64,000 bases of DNA from Cololabis saira (lineage: Eukaryota; Chordata; Actinopteri; Beloniformes; Belonidae). Both the position numbers and the translations under genes were made by a program. Location: contig NC_084587.1 in NCBI RefSeq assembly GCF_033807715.1, positions 18,149,017 to 18,213,016 of the forward strand. The letters run 5' to 3'. The number at the start of each line of letters is the position of its first letter. Within the stretch, counting starts at the first letter, position 1. Of the stretch, positions 19,603-39,188 are shown piece by piece. The notes under the pieces are model-generated. The model did not search any database. It had not been told where the DNA came from and saw nothing but the letters and a program-made list of their open reading frames with translations.

Positions 19603-21825
19603 TTAATCTGGTTGTCCAATACAGCAACAGAACATCCTTTTGAAACATTTTCCCACTGATGAGAAGAAACTGGCAACTGAACTCTTTTTCCAGGTTTGGT
19701 CCTCCTGCATATGGGATTTTAAAGATAAAAGAAGGACATCGTCAAAAGATGGATCGTCTTCTTTCATTGCAGCCAGCAACATATTTGTTGGGGAGCCATA
19801 TATACTCATGAGGGTTTCATATATAGTCTTTCCAAGCTCCTTGATGTTTTCTTGCATTAAAAGATGTGTGTTGCCCTCAACTTCAGGCATCACAACATTT
19901 CTCAGACGCTCAAACACGCTCTTGAAATCCTCAGAGTAAATTGCCATTGTCTTTGGGTATTTGGATACAAGTCTGAGCAGTAGAACTGAGACGAGGTTGA
20001 AGGCCAATTTCTCACTTTCAGATACCTCCACCGTCCCTTTTTCTTTATGCATCGAACTCTCAGCATATCTGGGCGAAGAGGGTCCCATATCCTCTAACGA
20101 TGGGATATTTTCTGAGGTCGATGCCACACTGTCTGCAGTTGAATTCTGAACATCAACAGGCTCATCTTCTTCCAGTTTTTCGCCGACATCGTCAACCAGA
20201 TCATCACCAAGATGTAATCCATAATCTAAATTAGGAGGTAAAACAATTTCTTCTTCCCGTTTGTCAGGCTCATCGTCATTAACTTGTATGCTGACAATGT
20301 CACCCACACAAGACCCAGGATCTAAATGAGGGGGTTTTAGGGACTCAGATTCAATAATGTTTTCTTCTGGTGACCTCAGAAGTTCTATCAAAAGTTTTTT
20401 TATCTCCTTCAGAGCTCCAGAAATCTTATCTCTGTTAGTCACCTCATCTGAGGATTTTGTTATCTGCGCAAGCCCTACTCCCAACATCTCCTTCACTTTT
20501 TGCTCTACAACAGAATACAACATTTTGGGAGAAACACTGATTTCATTTTCATCCTGAAATGTTTGCGATGACATCCAATGACTGCACAGTTTGTTAACCA
20601 GGTCTTTAGAAAATGTCTCAAACCTTTTGGAGCGCATGATGGTCCACACACTTTGAACTTTCCCAGGTTTTGCGGACTCTTTGATTTTTCTGAAAAAGTT
20701 TTCCACATCCAACATGATGTTCTTGCAAAGAAAACAAGAAGACTCTTGCGTTGCCACGTTGATGTTTCTGTCTTTACCCAGAAAACTGTCAGGCTTGGGA
20801 CTGTGACGGAAACAACCTGGTAAACTACTGTCATTTACGCTACTTAAACCAGATTTGCTAATCTGGAGGAATTTGTTGCTTTTGCTACAAAAGTCCCTGT
20901 CCACAATTGTAATGAGTTCTTCAAGTTCTTTTCTGGTGTCTTCACAACATTTCGAAAGAGTATTATGTGATACAAAATACTCTGTCAACACATTTACAAC
21001 TAAGTCTGTTTTAAATTCTGGTCTAAATGAACTGCTATCAGTTCCAAACCTAACTAAGGGTTTAACAATCTTCATGTCTTTCAATAACATATCTATAATT
21101 GTAATTGCTGCTCTCTTAGTTGATGTGGTAGAGGTAGAGGAGCTCACAAACGCATTGCTTTCATCCTCTGGTGTAATATTTTCATCCTCTGATGGAGTTT
21201 TTAGTGTTTTCTTATTCCATTTCAGGAGGATGTCACTCACACCTTCAGCTGCCAGTTGTTGATTTATGGTGAGTGGTTGTGGGCATACTTCACGATGCCT
21301 GATTTCAATTTTACGCAAATGTACTGTAAGACATTTTCCAGTATAATTCACCATTTGCTTAAGATGTTTCAGGTTCATCACCAAGTCCGGAAAGCCAATC
21401 GACATAAAACACATGCCTTTTCGTTTTCTGGCTTCAGTTAAGAGAGAGTTTACACTCTCTGTTATTTCTTCTTCAATCATTTCTGTTAGTTCTTGTGTGT
21501 ACTCACTTTTGTCTTGAGTGACATCAAGAAGCTGGGAAAAGCTATTGGAGAGTGAGTTTCCCAGGTCAAGTCTGATCCTCCTGAGAGGTGCAGCCGCTGC
21601 AATGCACTGCTTAACCATTGACTGGGTGACTCTCAGAAGATCTGCTGACACACTTTGTATAATTTCAGCAATCATTTCAGCAAGAATTGCTTGAATGTCT
21701 TCATCCAAATTCCCAGCCAAAATCATTTCCCATTTTGCTGAAGAGATCCTGTCAAAATATGTCTTAATGATAGGTCTTAAATGCGCCTCAGTCACAAAGT
21801 AACTGGTACTTGTTTGAATGCTCAT
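19603..21825 (-). CDS. Uncharacterised intronless protein, 740 aa
   Basis: A single uninterrupted frame of 740 codons. The first in-frame ATG is at 21825 (MSIQTSTSYFVTEAH); the frame is open 26 codons further upstream but without an ATG. I do not recognise the family. The N-terminal third is predicted helical, with repeats of the type TEMIEEEITESVNSLL. The middle contains CFLCKNIMLDVENFFRKI. An acidic low-complexity stretch lies near residues 520-610. A second helical region (residues 620-720) ends in a basic, Cys-rich tail, CFKRMFCCCIGQPD, which could be palmitoylated (inference). No signal peptide or transmembrane helix is evident. The open frame amid decayed repeats suggests coding selection. 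The absence of introns fits a retrogene, a single-exon lineage-specific family or a domesticated element. Two CRE palindromes lie 115-150 bp upstream of the ATG. Confidence 0.7.
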   Translation of the reverse strand: MSIQTSTSYFVTEAHLRPIIKTYFDRISSAKWEMILAGNLDEDIQAILAEMIAEIIQSVSADLLRVTQSMVKQCIAAAAPLRRIRLDLGNSLSNSFSQLLDVTQDKSEYTQELTEMIEEEITESVNSLLTEARKRKGMCFMSIGFPDLVMNLKHLKQMVNYTGKCLTVHLRKIEIRHREVCPQPLTINQQLAAEGVSDILLKWNKKTLKTPSEDENITPEDESNAFVSSSTSTTSTKRAAITIIDMLLKDMKIVKPLVRFGTDSSSFRPEFKTDLVVNVLTEYFVSHNTLSKCCEDTRKELEELITIVDRDFCSKSNKFLQISKSGLSSVNDSSLPGCFRHSPKPDSFLGKDRNINVATQESSCFLCKNIMLDVENFFRKIKESAKPGKVQSVWTIMRSKRFETFSKDLVNKLCSHWMSSQTFQDENEISVSPKMLYSVVEQKVKEMLGVGLAQITKSSDEVTNRDKISGALKEIKKLLIELLRSPEENIIESESLKPPHLDPGSCVGDIVSIQVNDDEPDKREEEIVLPPNLDYGLHLGDDLVDDVGEKLEEDEPVDVQNSTADSVASTSENIPSLEDMGPSSPRYAESSMHKEKGTVEVSESEKLAFNLVSVLLLRLVSKYPKTMAIYSEDFKSVFERLRNVVMPEVEGNTHLLMQENIKELGKTIYETLMSIYGSPTNMLLAAMKEDDPSFDDVLLLSLKSHMQEDQTWKKSSVASFFSSVGKCFKRMFCCCIGQPD

Positions 21826-21939
21826 TTTTTTCTGTCTCTCTTTTGTATTAAATTGGCAGTGCACTGTTCCTGTGTCAAAGCTAAAATGACTAATATATTG
21901 CACATGACGACATATATCAACGTAGGAACAGCGTCACAA

Positions 21940-21975
21940 TGACGTCACAAAGGGACGTCTGTACCTATGACGTCA
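21940..21975 (-). promoter_or_regulatory. Paired cAMP-response elements upstream of the 740-aa gene
   Basis: Two perfect TGACGTCA palindromes lie at 21940-21947 and 21968-21975. Half sites (GCGTCAC at 21931, ATGACG at 21904) are nearby. A weak TATA-like ATATAT is at 21912-21917. The arrangement suits CREB/CREM/ATF control; actual use is inferred. Confidence 0.6.
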
Positions 21976-22567
21976 CATGTTTTAATTGTATTTTTTGAGT
22001 ATCTAATTTTTAATCACTTTGATCATTGGAATTAACATTTAAATTCAAAACGAAATTTAAAAATGTTTCCTTTTATGAAAATAAATCTTGTGAAGTCCGG
22101 ACCTATCGCAAGTCACAACTCCCTGTGTGTCAGCAAACTCAGATTGTTCAAAAACAATCACCTTTTCTGTAGATTATGTGACTATTTCAGTCATTCGTTT
22201 CACCAAGATTTAGTAAATATTTTATTTGAACGATCTGGCCGGATTATTATTTGTTTGTAGCGCGCAGGATGGGGGCAAGTCGGGTGAGCTACATTAACTT
22301 TTAACAGGAGAGAGAGCGGCTCTGCTCAACAGCTCGCGTCTCAGCATACACGAATGTAAAGAAAAACTGTTTAATCTTGTTTATGAACAATACAAAACAA
22401 TTCAAATGTATGCCACATGCAAATTACGTACCTATCAAATTAAAGAATATTTATTTTACGTTAAGTTTATTTTTTTCTCTTAATCGGAAAGTTTACCAAC
22501 CGTTTTTCAGGAGGAAATTCTCGCAGGCAAGCTTTCCGGTTGTCACGACAACGAGGAAACGTAGTCG

Positions 22568-22651
22568 ATGGGGTGGTCGATGGGGAATTGGTTGTTTTCA
22601 CAGAGTCCTGATGATCTGTCTGTCTCTACTAAAAAAGTTTTTTTCTTTTAA
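22568..22651 (+). pseudogene. Relic of an rnf11-like first exon
   Basis: From the ATG at 22580 the frame reads MGNWLFSQSPDDLSVSTKK. This aligns with the start of the intact gene at 26944 (MGNCLFPQSADDLSLLNES). The palmitoylation-type Cys4 is replaced by Trp, the LLNES part is lost and a stop follows after a few codons. The upstream TGGTCGATGGGGAA context is shared and partly duplicated (22568 and 22580). No matching exon 2 or 3 was seen nearby. Confidence 0.6.
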
Positions 22652-22859
22652 TTAAGAAGAACTTATAAACAAAGATAAGACAGACTAGTGCTCCAATATA
22701 CATGTTTCATAAAAATAGATAAATAATGAATCGCAATGAATTAAGATTGTTATTCTTTTCAGTAAACTTAACAGAAGCAGGGAGATAAATGTATAAAAAA
22801 AAATTTAAAAAAATTATTAAAATTTAAATACAGTATTGTTTAAAAAAAATCTCTCATAT

Positions 22860-23240
22860 ATAAATCATGGATGTGTCATGATTGTTTGGTGTCAATTACT
22901 TTAAGGGATTTTATGTACTCTTTAAACTCATGTAAGAAACTTTTAAAGCTGGGTGGAGTGTTGGAGTATTTGCATTTGTGTATGTGGTATTTGCCATACA
23001 AAATGAATAGGTTTATAATAAAGGTGATGTCATTCATTCCCTCCATGGACCAAATACAATATCACACTTCTACAGTCAATAGAGATGCTTATCTTGATTG
23101 TACACGAAATATTGTTCAAACTGAGCCCAGAAATTGATAGATCGGGCACAGTGGTAGACTAAATTAGTTAGGGTTTCTGGTTCCACATTGCAAAAAGTGC
23201 ATTTGTTTTCAATATTTAAGAATTTAAATAAATAGACATT
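22860..23240 (-). mobile_element. L1-like LINE relic
   Basis: The minus strand gives CTFCNVEPETLTNLVYHC followed by INFWAQFEQ, the Cys-His motif region at the end of L1-type ORF2. Stops and frameshifts show decay. Confidence 0.55.
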
Positions 23241-23689
23241 TGTTGGATATATAGTGTGTCAAATTTTAATGTGAACCTCTTTTATTTTATTGGAGATACA
23301 ATACTTAAAAGGCAATGTCCAGGCCTTCACTATACGACAGAAGTTGGTGGCAGAAGTTGGTTTTTATATTTGGCACTTCATTTTTAAATTGCTCAAAGGA
23401 AATAATAAAGTATTTCTTTTCCATTTGACAGGATTCTTTCATCCTACTTTCTTCTTTTTTTTGGCAATATCTGAAAGTCAATCCCTCAAAAACTAAAGAC
23501 ACTAAAATGAAATCAAAACTATCCAAATCACTAGGCTGCGGGATATAAGCTCTTCAGTCTGACTGCGGCTGACCACGTTAATGTGGCTCTCTGTGGAGCT
23601 CAGCCATTTAAGGTTCTTTGTTGTGTAACCCCAAACCTATAATAAAAAATGGGGGTGAAACAAATCATAATTGTGGTGGTGGTAAGGAT

Positions 23690-23885
23690 ACAAAATTACA
23701 TTTTTGTTTTGTTTTGGGGAGTTGTTTTTTTTTTTCAGTGCGAGAAATCGGAGCACCCAGAGCAAACCCAAATTTACACAAAGAGAACTTCTAAACTGCG
23801 ACCATCAGCCTAGGCAAATTCAATTCAAAATTTGGTAAAAAAAAACAATTTGTGCCCTGTTACTAGATAGTAACCAGGGATGCTG
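23690..23885. repeat. Direct repeat B (partner at 19387-19565)
   Basis: Copy of 19387-19565 with an uninterrupted GTGGTAAGGATACAAAATT at the position where the LTR retrotransposon sits in copy A. Confidence 0.75.
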
Positions 23886-23964
23886 CACATCAGAATCAGA
23901 ATCAGAATCAGAATCAGAATCATGTTTATTTGGCCAAGTCAGGTCAAACAAGACAGGGAATTTG

Positions 23965-25425
23965 AATGAATGAATGAATGAATGAATGAATGAATGAATG
24001 AATGAATGAATGAATGAATGAATGAATGAATGAATGAATGAATGAATGAATGAATGAATGAATGAATGTAATCTTTATTCCAAACATGAGAAAACATAAA
24101 AACAATACACAAGTCAAAATAGTCAAAACAAAAAAAATAAATAAATAAAAATAAAATAATGTTACCATGTCTGTGCTTATTTAATCCTACCCCTTATATT
24201 ATCCCTTACTATTATCCTTTCTCAGTAATTAACAATCCTCAGTTGATGTCAATATCCTGTTTTAACACATATTCACAAACTACTGCATATATTGTGTACC
24301 AACACCTCATGAATATAAATAGTTACATAGTTACATATTTAAATTACATATGTACATATTTACAAACAAAGAAAATAAATAATGTAAGTAAACAAGTGAC
24401 TAAATGATCTGTGGAAACAGCTGGTGATTGTCAAAGCCCTTCATCCTCCCTGTATTCTGTGAAAACCATATTTTTGTACCGCTGTTTGAACTGGCTCATG
24501 CTTGGACATTGCTTGAGCTCCGCACCCAAACTGTTCCACAACTTCACTCCACATATGGAAATAGTAAATGTTTTTAGTGTTGTGCTGACACAAAGATGTT
24601 TTAAATTGTTCTCCCCCCTCAAATTATAATCCCCATCTCTGTTAAAAAACAATTTTTGAATATTTCCAGGAAGCATGTTGTTTTTTGCTTTGTACATAGT
24701 TTGTGCTGTTTGAAAGTGAACCAGATCAGTAAATTTTAATGTTTTGGATTTTAAGAAGAGTGAATTTGTGTGATCTTTGTAACCGACATTATGAATGATC
24801 CTTATGGCTCGTTTTTGCAGCATTGACAATGATTGTAGTGTACATTTATAAGTGTTGCCCCAAACCTCCGCACAGTAATTTAAATATGGTAAAACCAGTG
24901 AACAATAGAGAATGTGGAGTCATTTGTGGTCTAGAATATGTTTTGCCTTATTAATTACTGAGATGCTTCTTGATAGTTTGTTTTGTACATGTTTTGAGTG
25001 AGATTTCCAGTTTATTTTATCTTCTATTATTATACCAAGAAACTTATTTTCAGGAACTCTTTCAATATCCACACCTTCTACTTGCACCTGCACTTGAGTA
25101 TCCCTTTTACAATTACCAAATAACATGATTTTAGTTTTACTTAAGTTTGATAATTTATTTCTGTCAAACCACCTCTTTAATTTGCACATTTCTGCAGTGA
25201 TCATATCCAGTACCCCCTTTAAATCCCCCCCAGAACAAAAAATATTTGTGTCATCGCAAACTATACTAATTTTAATATTTTTGATACCTTGCAAATATCA
25301 TTGATGTAAACCTTTATCCTTTTTTCTTTTTCTTTTTTATCCTTTTTTGATCCTTTACATTGTAAAGGATAAACAGTTTCGGACCCAGTACTGACCCCTG
25401 GGGGACACCACAAGCAATGTCCAAG
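23965..25425 (-). mobile_element. LINE, same family as 8150-9250, frameshifted
   Basis: The minus strand runs from a conserved GVPQGSVLGPKLFILYN palm motif (about 25405) through an altered catalytic box (CDDTNIF), FLGIIIEDKINWKSHS and LQKRAIRIIHNVGYKDHTN to the C-terminus, in at least two frames. The 3' end is a long TGAA/TTCA repeat (23965-24068). The 5' end is truncated beside the MITE at 25434. Confidence 0.85.
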
Positions 25426-25433
25426 CATGACGA

Positions 25434-25706
25434 TGTACAGGACTGTCTCAGAAAATTAGAATATTGTGATAAAGTTCTTTATTTTCTGTAATGCAATTAA
25501 AAAAATAAAAATGTCATACATTCTGGATTCATTACAAATCAACTGAAATATTGCAAGCCTTTTATTATTTTAATATTGCTTATTATGGCTTACAGTTTAA
25601 GATTAAGATTCCCAGAATATTTACATTTTTTGAGATAGTATATTTGAGTTTTCTTGAGCTGTAAGCCATGATCGGCAATATTAAAATTAAAATACTCTCT
25701 GAAACC
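25434..25706. mobile_element. Tc1/mariner-type MITE, truncated
   Basis: Starts TACAGGACTGTCTCAGAAAA and matches the complete palindromic copy at 43363-43730 over most of its first arm and the centre. Confidence 0.7.
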
Positions 25707-25743
25707 GTGATTGAGATGTGTAAACTGCGGTACTCTACTGCCC

Positions 25744-25877
25744 TTAAGGCTGATTTATGGTTCGCAGAGCCTACGCCGTAGGGTCCGGCGTCGCCGCGTA
25801 CCCCACGCCGTAGACTTCGCCGTACCCTACGACGTAGGCTCTGCATCGATTTAACGCCGAACCATAATTCAGGCTTT
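25744..25877. mobile_element. Short palindromic MITE, copy 2
   Basis: Begins AAGGCTGATTTATGGTTC, has a GC-rich inverted centre with CCTACGCCGTAGG-type motifs and ends CCATAATTCAGGCTT. Same family as 12285-12371. Confidence 0.75.
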
Positions 25878-26218
25878 AGTTTTCAACAACTTGTGCTTTT
25901 TATTATTTTACCTTCTTTTATCATAATTTTATTTCATTTTATTTGTTATTTACTGTCTAATTATGTCTTGCCGCTTTTGATGTTGATGTAAAGCACTTTG
26001 AATTACCTTGTGTTGAATTGTGCTATATAAATAAACTTGCCTTGCCTTGACTACAAAGACGGGAATTTAAGATAAAATGGTTAAAAGAATGTCTAAGGGC
26101 ACCACATTTATGTTGGTATTTTATTCCAACATTCATTCCCATATTCCAACAAGTAGGTATTCACTTTTTATTGTCTTTGAATATTGCAAGACCTATTTTT
26201 GGGCTGTCAAAGAGTATG

Positions 26219-26404
<186 letters not shown>

Positions 26405-26411
26405 CATACAT

Positions 26412-26640
26412 ACAGTTGGTACGGAAAGTATTCAGACCCATTTAAATTTTTCCTCCTTTGTTTTATTGCAGCCATTTGCTAAAATCCATAGAAAGTTCCT
26501 TTTATTTCTCAATAAAGGATAGTCAGGATCCCACCTTGATATAAAAAAACTGAAATGTAGAACGTTTTGCAAATGTATTAAAAAAGAAAAACTGAAATAT
26601 CACATGGTATCCTTTGGTGTGACTCTCATATTTAACTCAC
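26412..26640. mobile_element. Tc1-like terminal repeat fragment
   Basis: Starts CAGTTGGTACGGAAAGTATT and continues with a TTTGTTTTATTGCAGCCATT-type arm that I associate with fish Tc1-like terminal repeats. The second end was not found. Confidence 0.5.
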
Positions 26641-26706
26641 ATGCTTTCCATTTCCAAATAAACTTGCCTTGCCTTTTATTCTGAAGGTGCGTGGAGCGTG
26701 TCTAAA

Positions 26707-26788
26707 GCGGAAGTTCTCCCAGAAGACATTTCCGGCTTCTACTTTATGTAAACAACAAACCTTGGACACTCACCAGCCGTCTATATAG
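26707..26788 (+). promoter_or_regulatory. rnf11-like promoter: two ETS sites and a TATA-like box
   Basis: Facing ETS-type sites GCGGAAGT (26707-26714) and ATTTCCGGCT (26728-26737) are followed by TATATAG (26782-26788), about 155 bp before the start codon. The spacing fits a transcription start near 26815. Inferred from sequence only. Confidence 0.45.
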
Positions 26789-26943
26789 GCAAAAAAGACG
26801 CGTTTCTTCGCCTTTGCTGTTGATTCTACTGAAGTCAACGGATAATATTGATTAGGATATTGATTGCTAAGGGAATGCGATCAGACTAGAGGCCAGGCGA
26901 GTGTTTGACTGCAGGTCCGAGCAGGAGCCTCTCATGCTGGTCG

Positions 26944-31493
<4,550 letters not shown>

Positions 31494-34031
31494 GCAGCCC
31501 CCGGTGGCTGCTCCTGCCTACACCTTTTTTCTGTTGTTTTCTTTAGCCGAAACCGTCCCTTCTCTTTCGAGCAGGTAGCCAATGTCGTGTGGTGTCAAAA
31601 CCGATATTTTAATGGTGCAGACAGATGCTAAGGGCTGTTGCTTCAGTACATTCATTCATTAGCTCTGAGGTCTGATATTCACTCGCTTGGATTGTGCAAC
31701 TTTTTTTGCCTTCTGAAGTGAATGAAGAAAAGGTGTGCAAGTGGTAAAAACATTAACGTGATATTTTTTTCACTTACTTTTAACTAACAGTCATGAGTTA
31801 TATGGTAATCGGTAGAATTTGGATACCTTTTCAAGGTGTAATGTGCAATAATTTGCTGCGGCGCTAGAGGAACTTTTTTTTGTTGTTGAATCCGTTTCGT
31901 TGTTTACCAGATCTGCCGATGAAAACACGAAACAAAATGAGTTTGGTCTTGCAGTGAAACCATGGTTTGCAATATATATTTCAATAAAGTGTCCACTAAT
32001 AATTACACAAACATTACATCAGTCTCCCTAGACAAAATGATGCAACAAAATCCCATGACTTTCTACATTTACAGTGCCGTGAAGGGAAATTATTTCATTT
32101 CCACTTTAGGACAGATTTTTAAGACTTTGCTTTTCTCTTATTTGACAAAGGTTTGCTTTGTGGACCGTTTTCCCCTGAAGCTGCTTTAATAAATGTGAAT
32201 TATGTTTTTTTTTTTTTTTTTCTTCCCTTTCCAAAATATGAACTTTGCCTTTTGTCTTTAGTTTGTTTTCTCTGTCATGTTTTTAAATCTGTCTTTCGAG
32301 GGGGTTTACTGTCATTTACAAAGATTGATTATGCTGTGCAATCCCGCTAAAAGCACTTTGGAAAATCTTTCTTCTGAAACGCTGTAGCTTGTAGAGTTTG
32401 TCAAACGCACAGGTGTGTGTGTGTGTGTGTGTGTTTTGGAACGGTTATTAAAGATCGCTGTGTCAGGGTAACGTTAACTTTTTCTAGTCGTACACCCTAT
32501 TGTCCCGTTCGTTTTAGTCTGAAGCTCTTGAATTTGTGTGTGTGTTGATGGACTTCTGTCAGTATTTGATGCATTTCTTGAAGTTCCTTAGTCTGGTGAC
32601 ACAAAATGATTTCAACTTTTCCGTGGGACTCTAATTCAGACTTTTTAATGGAAAGCACAAACAAGTGAGACAGAGGCCGCAGTTGTAGAGAGGAATGTAT
32701 CTTGAATGTTAAGCATGAGTTCATATTTTAGAGATTTTTACTTTTCCAGTGACAATAAGAAGATATTTCTAATTAACTGTGCACTTAGTGCCTTTTTTAA
32801 ACTTGACATAAGCCAATTCCTGTGAAGTACAATCATTTCTGACATGACGTCTTTCTTCAGTTGTCCTCTAGGAGGCGACAGGTACCAGCACCGCTCTGCT
32901 GTGAGTCTTGTGGCGTTTTTCCATTGCTCCTGAATGCTTACTGTTTTTATTTAATTCTTTTTCTTGAACCTAATTTTTAGGTACAGTAACAAAACATAAC
33001 CAATAATAATTCTTCTTTTTTTATATCAATTCAGCCATGGTTCTGACAAGCCACTTAATGGCAACGTAAAGACACCTCAGACAACCAACTGAATAGAGAA
33101 TAATAGTGGGATCAGCAACGGGACCTAATAAATGGCATATATTTAAAAACAGAAGCAAAGCTACCGGCTGAGGAAATGTCTTGGTTTGAGGGTCGTGTCA
33201 TGGTCAGTCCAGGAGATTTTTGCTTCAGGTCACCATGACGATCATGATTACCTGGAGGTGGTACTACCTGTATTTGAAGGCAAAAAGCCTGGCACACATA
33301 TGATGGAAAAACGCCATAGGAAAGAGGCCTGAGTTGAAGCCTGGAATTCGATTTGGCTGCTTGTAACAACAACAATCTAACAAGTTTTTTTGTGTTTTTT
33401 TTAGGAAACTTATAAAACTCCAATAAAAGTGGATACCAAATGTTATAAGTGTGACGTTTCCTTCATTTGTGTGTTGAAAACACAGCTGGCAGCTGTAGCG
33501 TTGCGTGGTATCTGTTGGAGGGGATCGAAGGTCTGAATGTTTATTTATTTACCTTTTTTTTGCCTTAATGTGATTTGATTGTATAAAACCGGACCAACTC
33601 TCCCGCTCTGAAAACAGTCTCCGTGTCAGCCCTGGGAAGTCTAGTTCAGCTCAGATCAGTTTTAGGCCCACTCATGATTATATTTATAATAATGTCAGAC
33701 CATTTGGTCTCGGTATTGACCAAAATATTTGTATCTAAAAATACTTCCTCAATCAAGCAGCAGTTGTTTTGATGCCGACACCAGTATCACAAATACTCAC
33801 CGATACTGCTGAAAAAGAAAAAATCAGATTGTATCAGTTAGTATTTACTTCACAGCACGTTAATTATACCATGCCATTTTTATAAAACACAATCCAAATT
33901 CTAAAAGCCAGTGTTATAAGTTATGTAGTACTACTTCGCAGCTAGTGATGTGTGTGATACTGTGAGATTTAGTAGAAAATGCACAGCCAGGATCACAGAC
34001 ATGATACCGAATAATTAAACTGGATTCATCA
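31494..34031 (+). other. rnf11-like 3' UTR and intergenic DNA
   Basis: The 3' UTR follows the stop codon. An AATAAA at 31983-31988 is a plausible poly(A) signal, and others lie at 32190 and 33421. There is a short GT tract near 32411. No further gene was seen. Confidence 0.5.
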
Positions 34032-34035
34032 TTAA

Positions 34036-34376
34036 AGGAGCATGAGGCTCCTTTTAAGAAATGAGACTCTATAGCGCCACCCTTCACCACGACGGCCGTC
34101 GGGGGTACTGCAGCCAACAGCGAAGCCGGCACGGGAGAAGGGGGAGAACGCGCATGCAGCGACATGTGACGTCACATCCGCAGGACAGCGCGGGAAATTC
34201 GGGCCCGGAATTGCAGCACATTTTGCAGCACACAGCCTGTTCAAGGCAACGGAGAGATACGCTAGAGGGCTCATTCTTTTTGGTTTGGAACGCTTCATCT
34301 GACATTATTACTAGAACACTTAAAACGTATACAAATTTTTTTAATAAATCCTGCCTCAATCCTGCCTCAAGCTCCT
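34036..34376. mobile_element. TTAA-flanked MITE
   Basis: TTAA at 34032-34035 and 34377-34380 borders AGGAGCATGAGG and, inverted, AGGAGCTTGAGG. The interior is GC-rich and contains TGACGTCA. TTAA duplications suggest mobilisation by a piggyBac-type transposase, but the ends are not classic piggyBac ends. Confidence 0.6.
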
Positions 34377-34379
34377 TTA

Positions 34380-35400
34380 AATTGCTAAATCTGAAGGAAT
34401 TTTCTTGAGCTTCTTAGGGTTTTTGTTACTTATATCCTTTGGATTATAAATTAGTGTATAGGTGAATACAAAATATTGTAAAAGTTTTTGTTTAAAAACT
34501 AAAAAACAAGACAATGTCTCCCCATATTATTACTAAAGAAGAAATAATTAAATAAGTCTGTATTACATCTGTTTAGATATACCGGTAGTAATTAACATAA
34601 TGCTAATTACATTCAATCAAATCTGAAATCGTATTATATTCATTATATTTGTTCAAAATTCAGTAAATCTATTGATTTAAATGAGACTTTACAATCTGTT
34701 ACTGCTGTTCTGTGTTTTCTTTCATATAATTATTCATATGCTGGAATAAATAGGTCGGCTACTGCTGTGTCTCCTGGGTTTTTTTACAGCTTTGTCGTTT
34801 TCAGCCTGAAGATTTAGCCGCCCAGCGGCCGCTGAGTTCTGCAGAGAGTTCTGCTCTGCTGCAGCAGGACCGAGACCTGAAAACAGCGGTAGACGCAGAC
34901 CAGGTCGCCTCCTCGATGAGGCCGGAGCAGAGCCTACCGGAGAGAATCTGAAACTAAAGTATCGATACAGTCGATATTGATACAGTATCATTACGCTTGT
35001 ATCGTTCACTACTTAAAAATATCTTTTCTTTTTTTGATTGAGCGCCAGGTGGCACACTGTTGGACTGAGCAAGCGTTATGTTATGTTGGTGAAAGGGAGG
35101 AAAAGCATGTATTTATTGTACTTCATCAGCAAACGAAACAAGGGATTTTCCCCAAAGAAAGATGGACCAAAGTTTAAAATGTCAAATCATATTGATCCCT
35201 TTGCCCTCCCACTGCCTCAGTCACTCACGGTGTTGACCAAAGCCCACATGACTAATCCGGAAGGGCATCGAACCAATATCACATTAAAAAAAAAGGGAAT
35301 AACATGTTATCTTACTGTTATAAAGGTTTCATAAGGCATTTAAAATTCTCTTTAAATGTGATGAAATGAAAACACAAGCAAATATAAAGGCACAACATTT
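34380..35400. other. Intergenic DNA with decayed hAT-like sequence, no gene seen
   Basis: GTATCGATAC-type motifs at 34960-35010 recall the interior of the hAT element at 60100. Short frames look non-coding. Confidence 0.3.
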
Positions 35401-35806
35401 AATTACAAAAAAGGTTCACATATTTACAGTATTCAAAATATAACCTGCTTTGATCCGTCAGAAAAAAAACTAAACTGTACAATTCAACAAAAAGTAAGTA
35501 CATGCAGTTTGGGTGTGATTCATAGGTAGATTGCACTAACAGAGCACAAGGTTTTATTACTCAATATAAAGTTTGATAGGATTGTGTTTTAAGAGCGGGG
35601 TTCAAAAACATAAATCACAAACCCATATCAATATAAAGCCCTACTTTTCTTTTAAACACCTCCTTCTTTCCGTCTGAGGTCGCGGAGGTCCTGGAGTCCG
35701 TCCCAGCCGTCTTGGTGCCAGCGGCCGGGTCCGCTTTGGACGGGTCACCAGTTCGGAGGCGGTCAATAGTTTCTCAGAAAGGTCTTTCACGTAAAAATAA
35801 TAGTCT

Positions 35807-39188
<3,382 letters not shown>

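Noticed and set aside
19603..21903. Longer 766-codon version of the unknown protein
   Set aside because: The 26 extra N-terminal codons start at a GTG; the first ATG is at 21825.
22377..22655. 92-codon plus-strand frame overlapping the rnf11-like exon relic
   Set aside because: It is in a different frame from the MGNWLFSQS reading and has no motif.
34733..35009. 91-codon minus-strand frame with a GC-rich stretch
   Set aside because: No recognisable motif, no splice support, and it lies in decayed transposon-like DNA.
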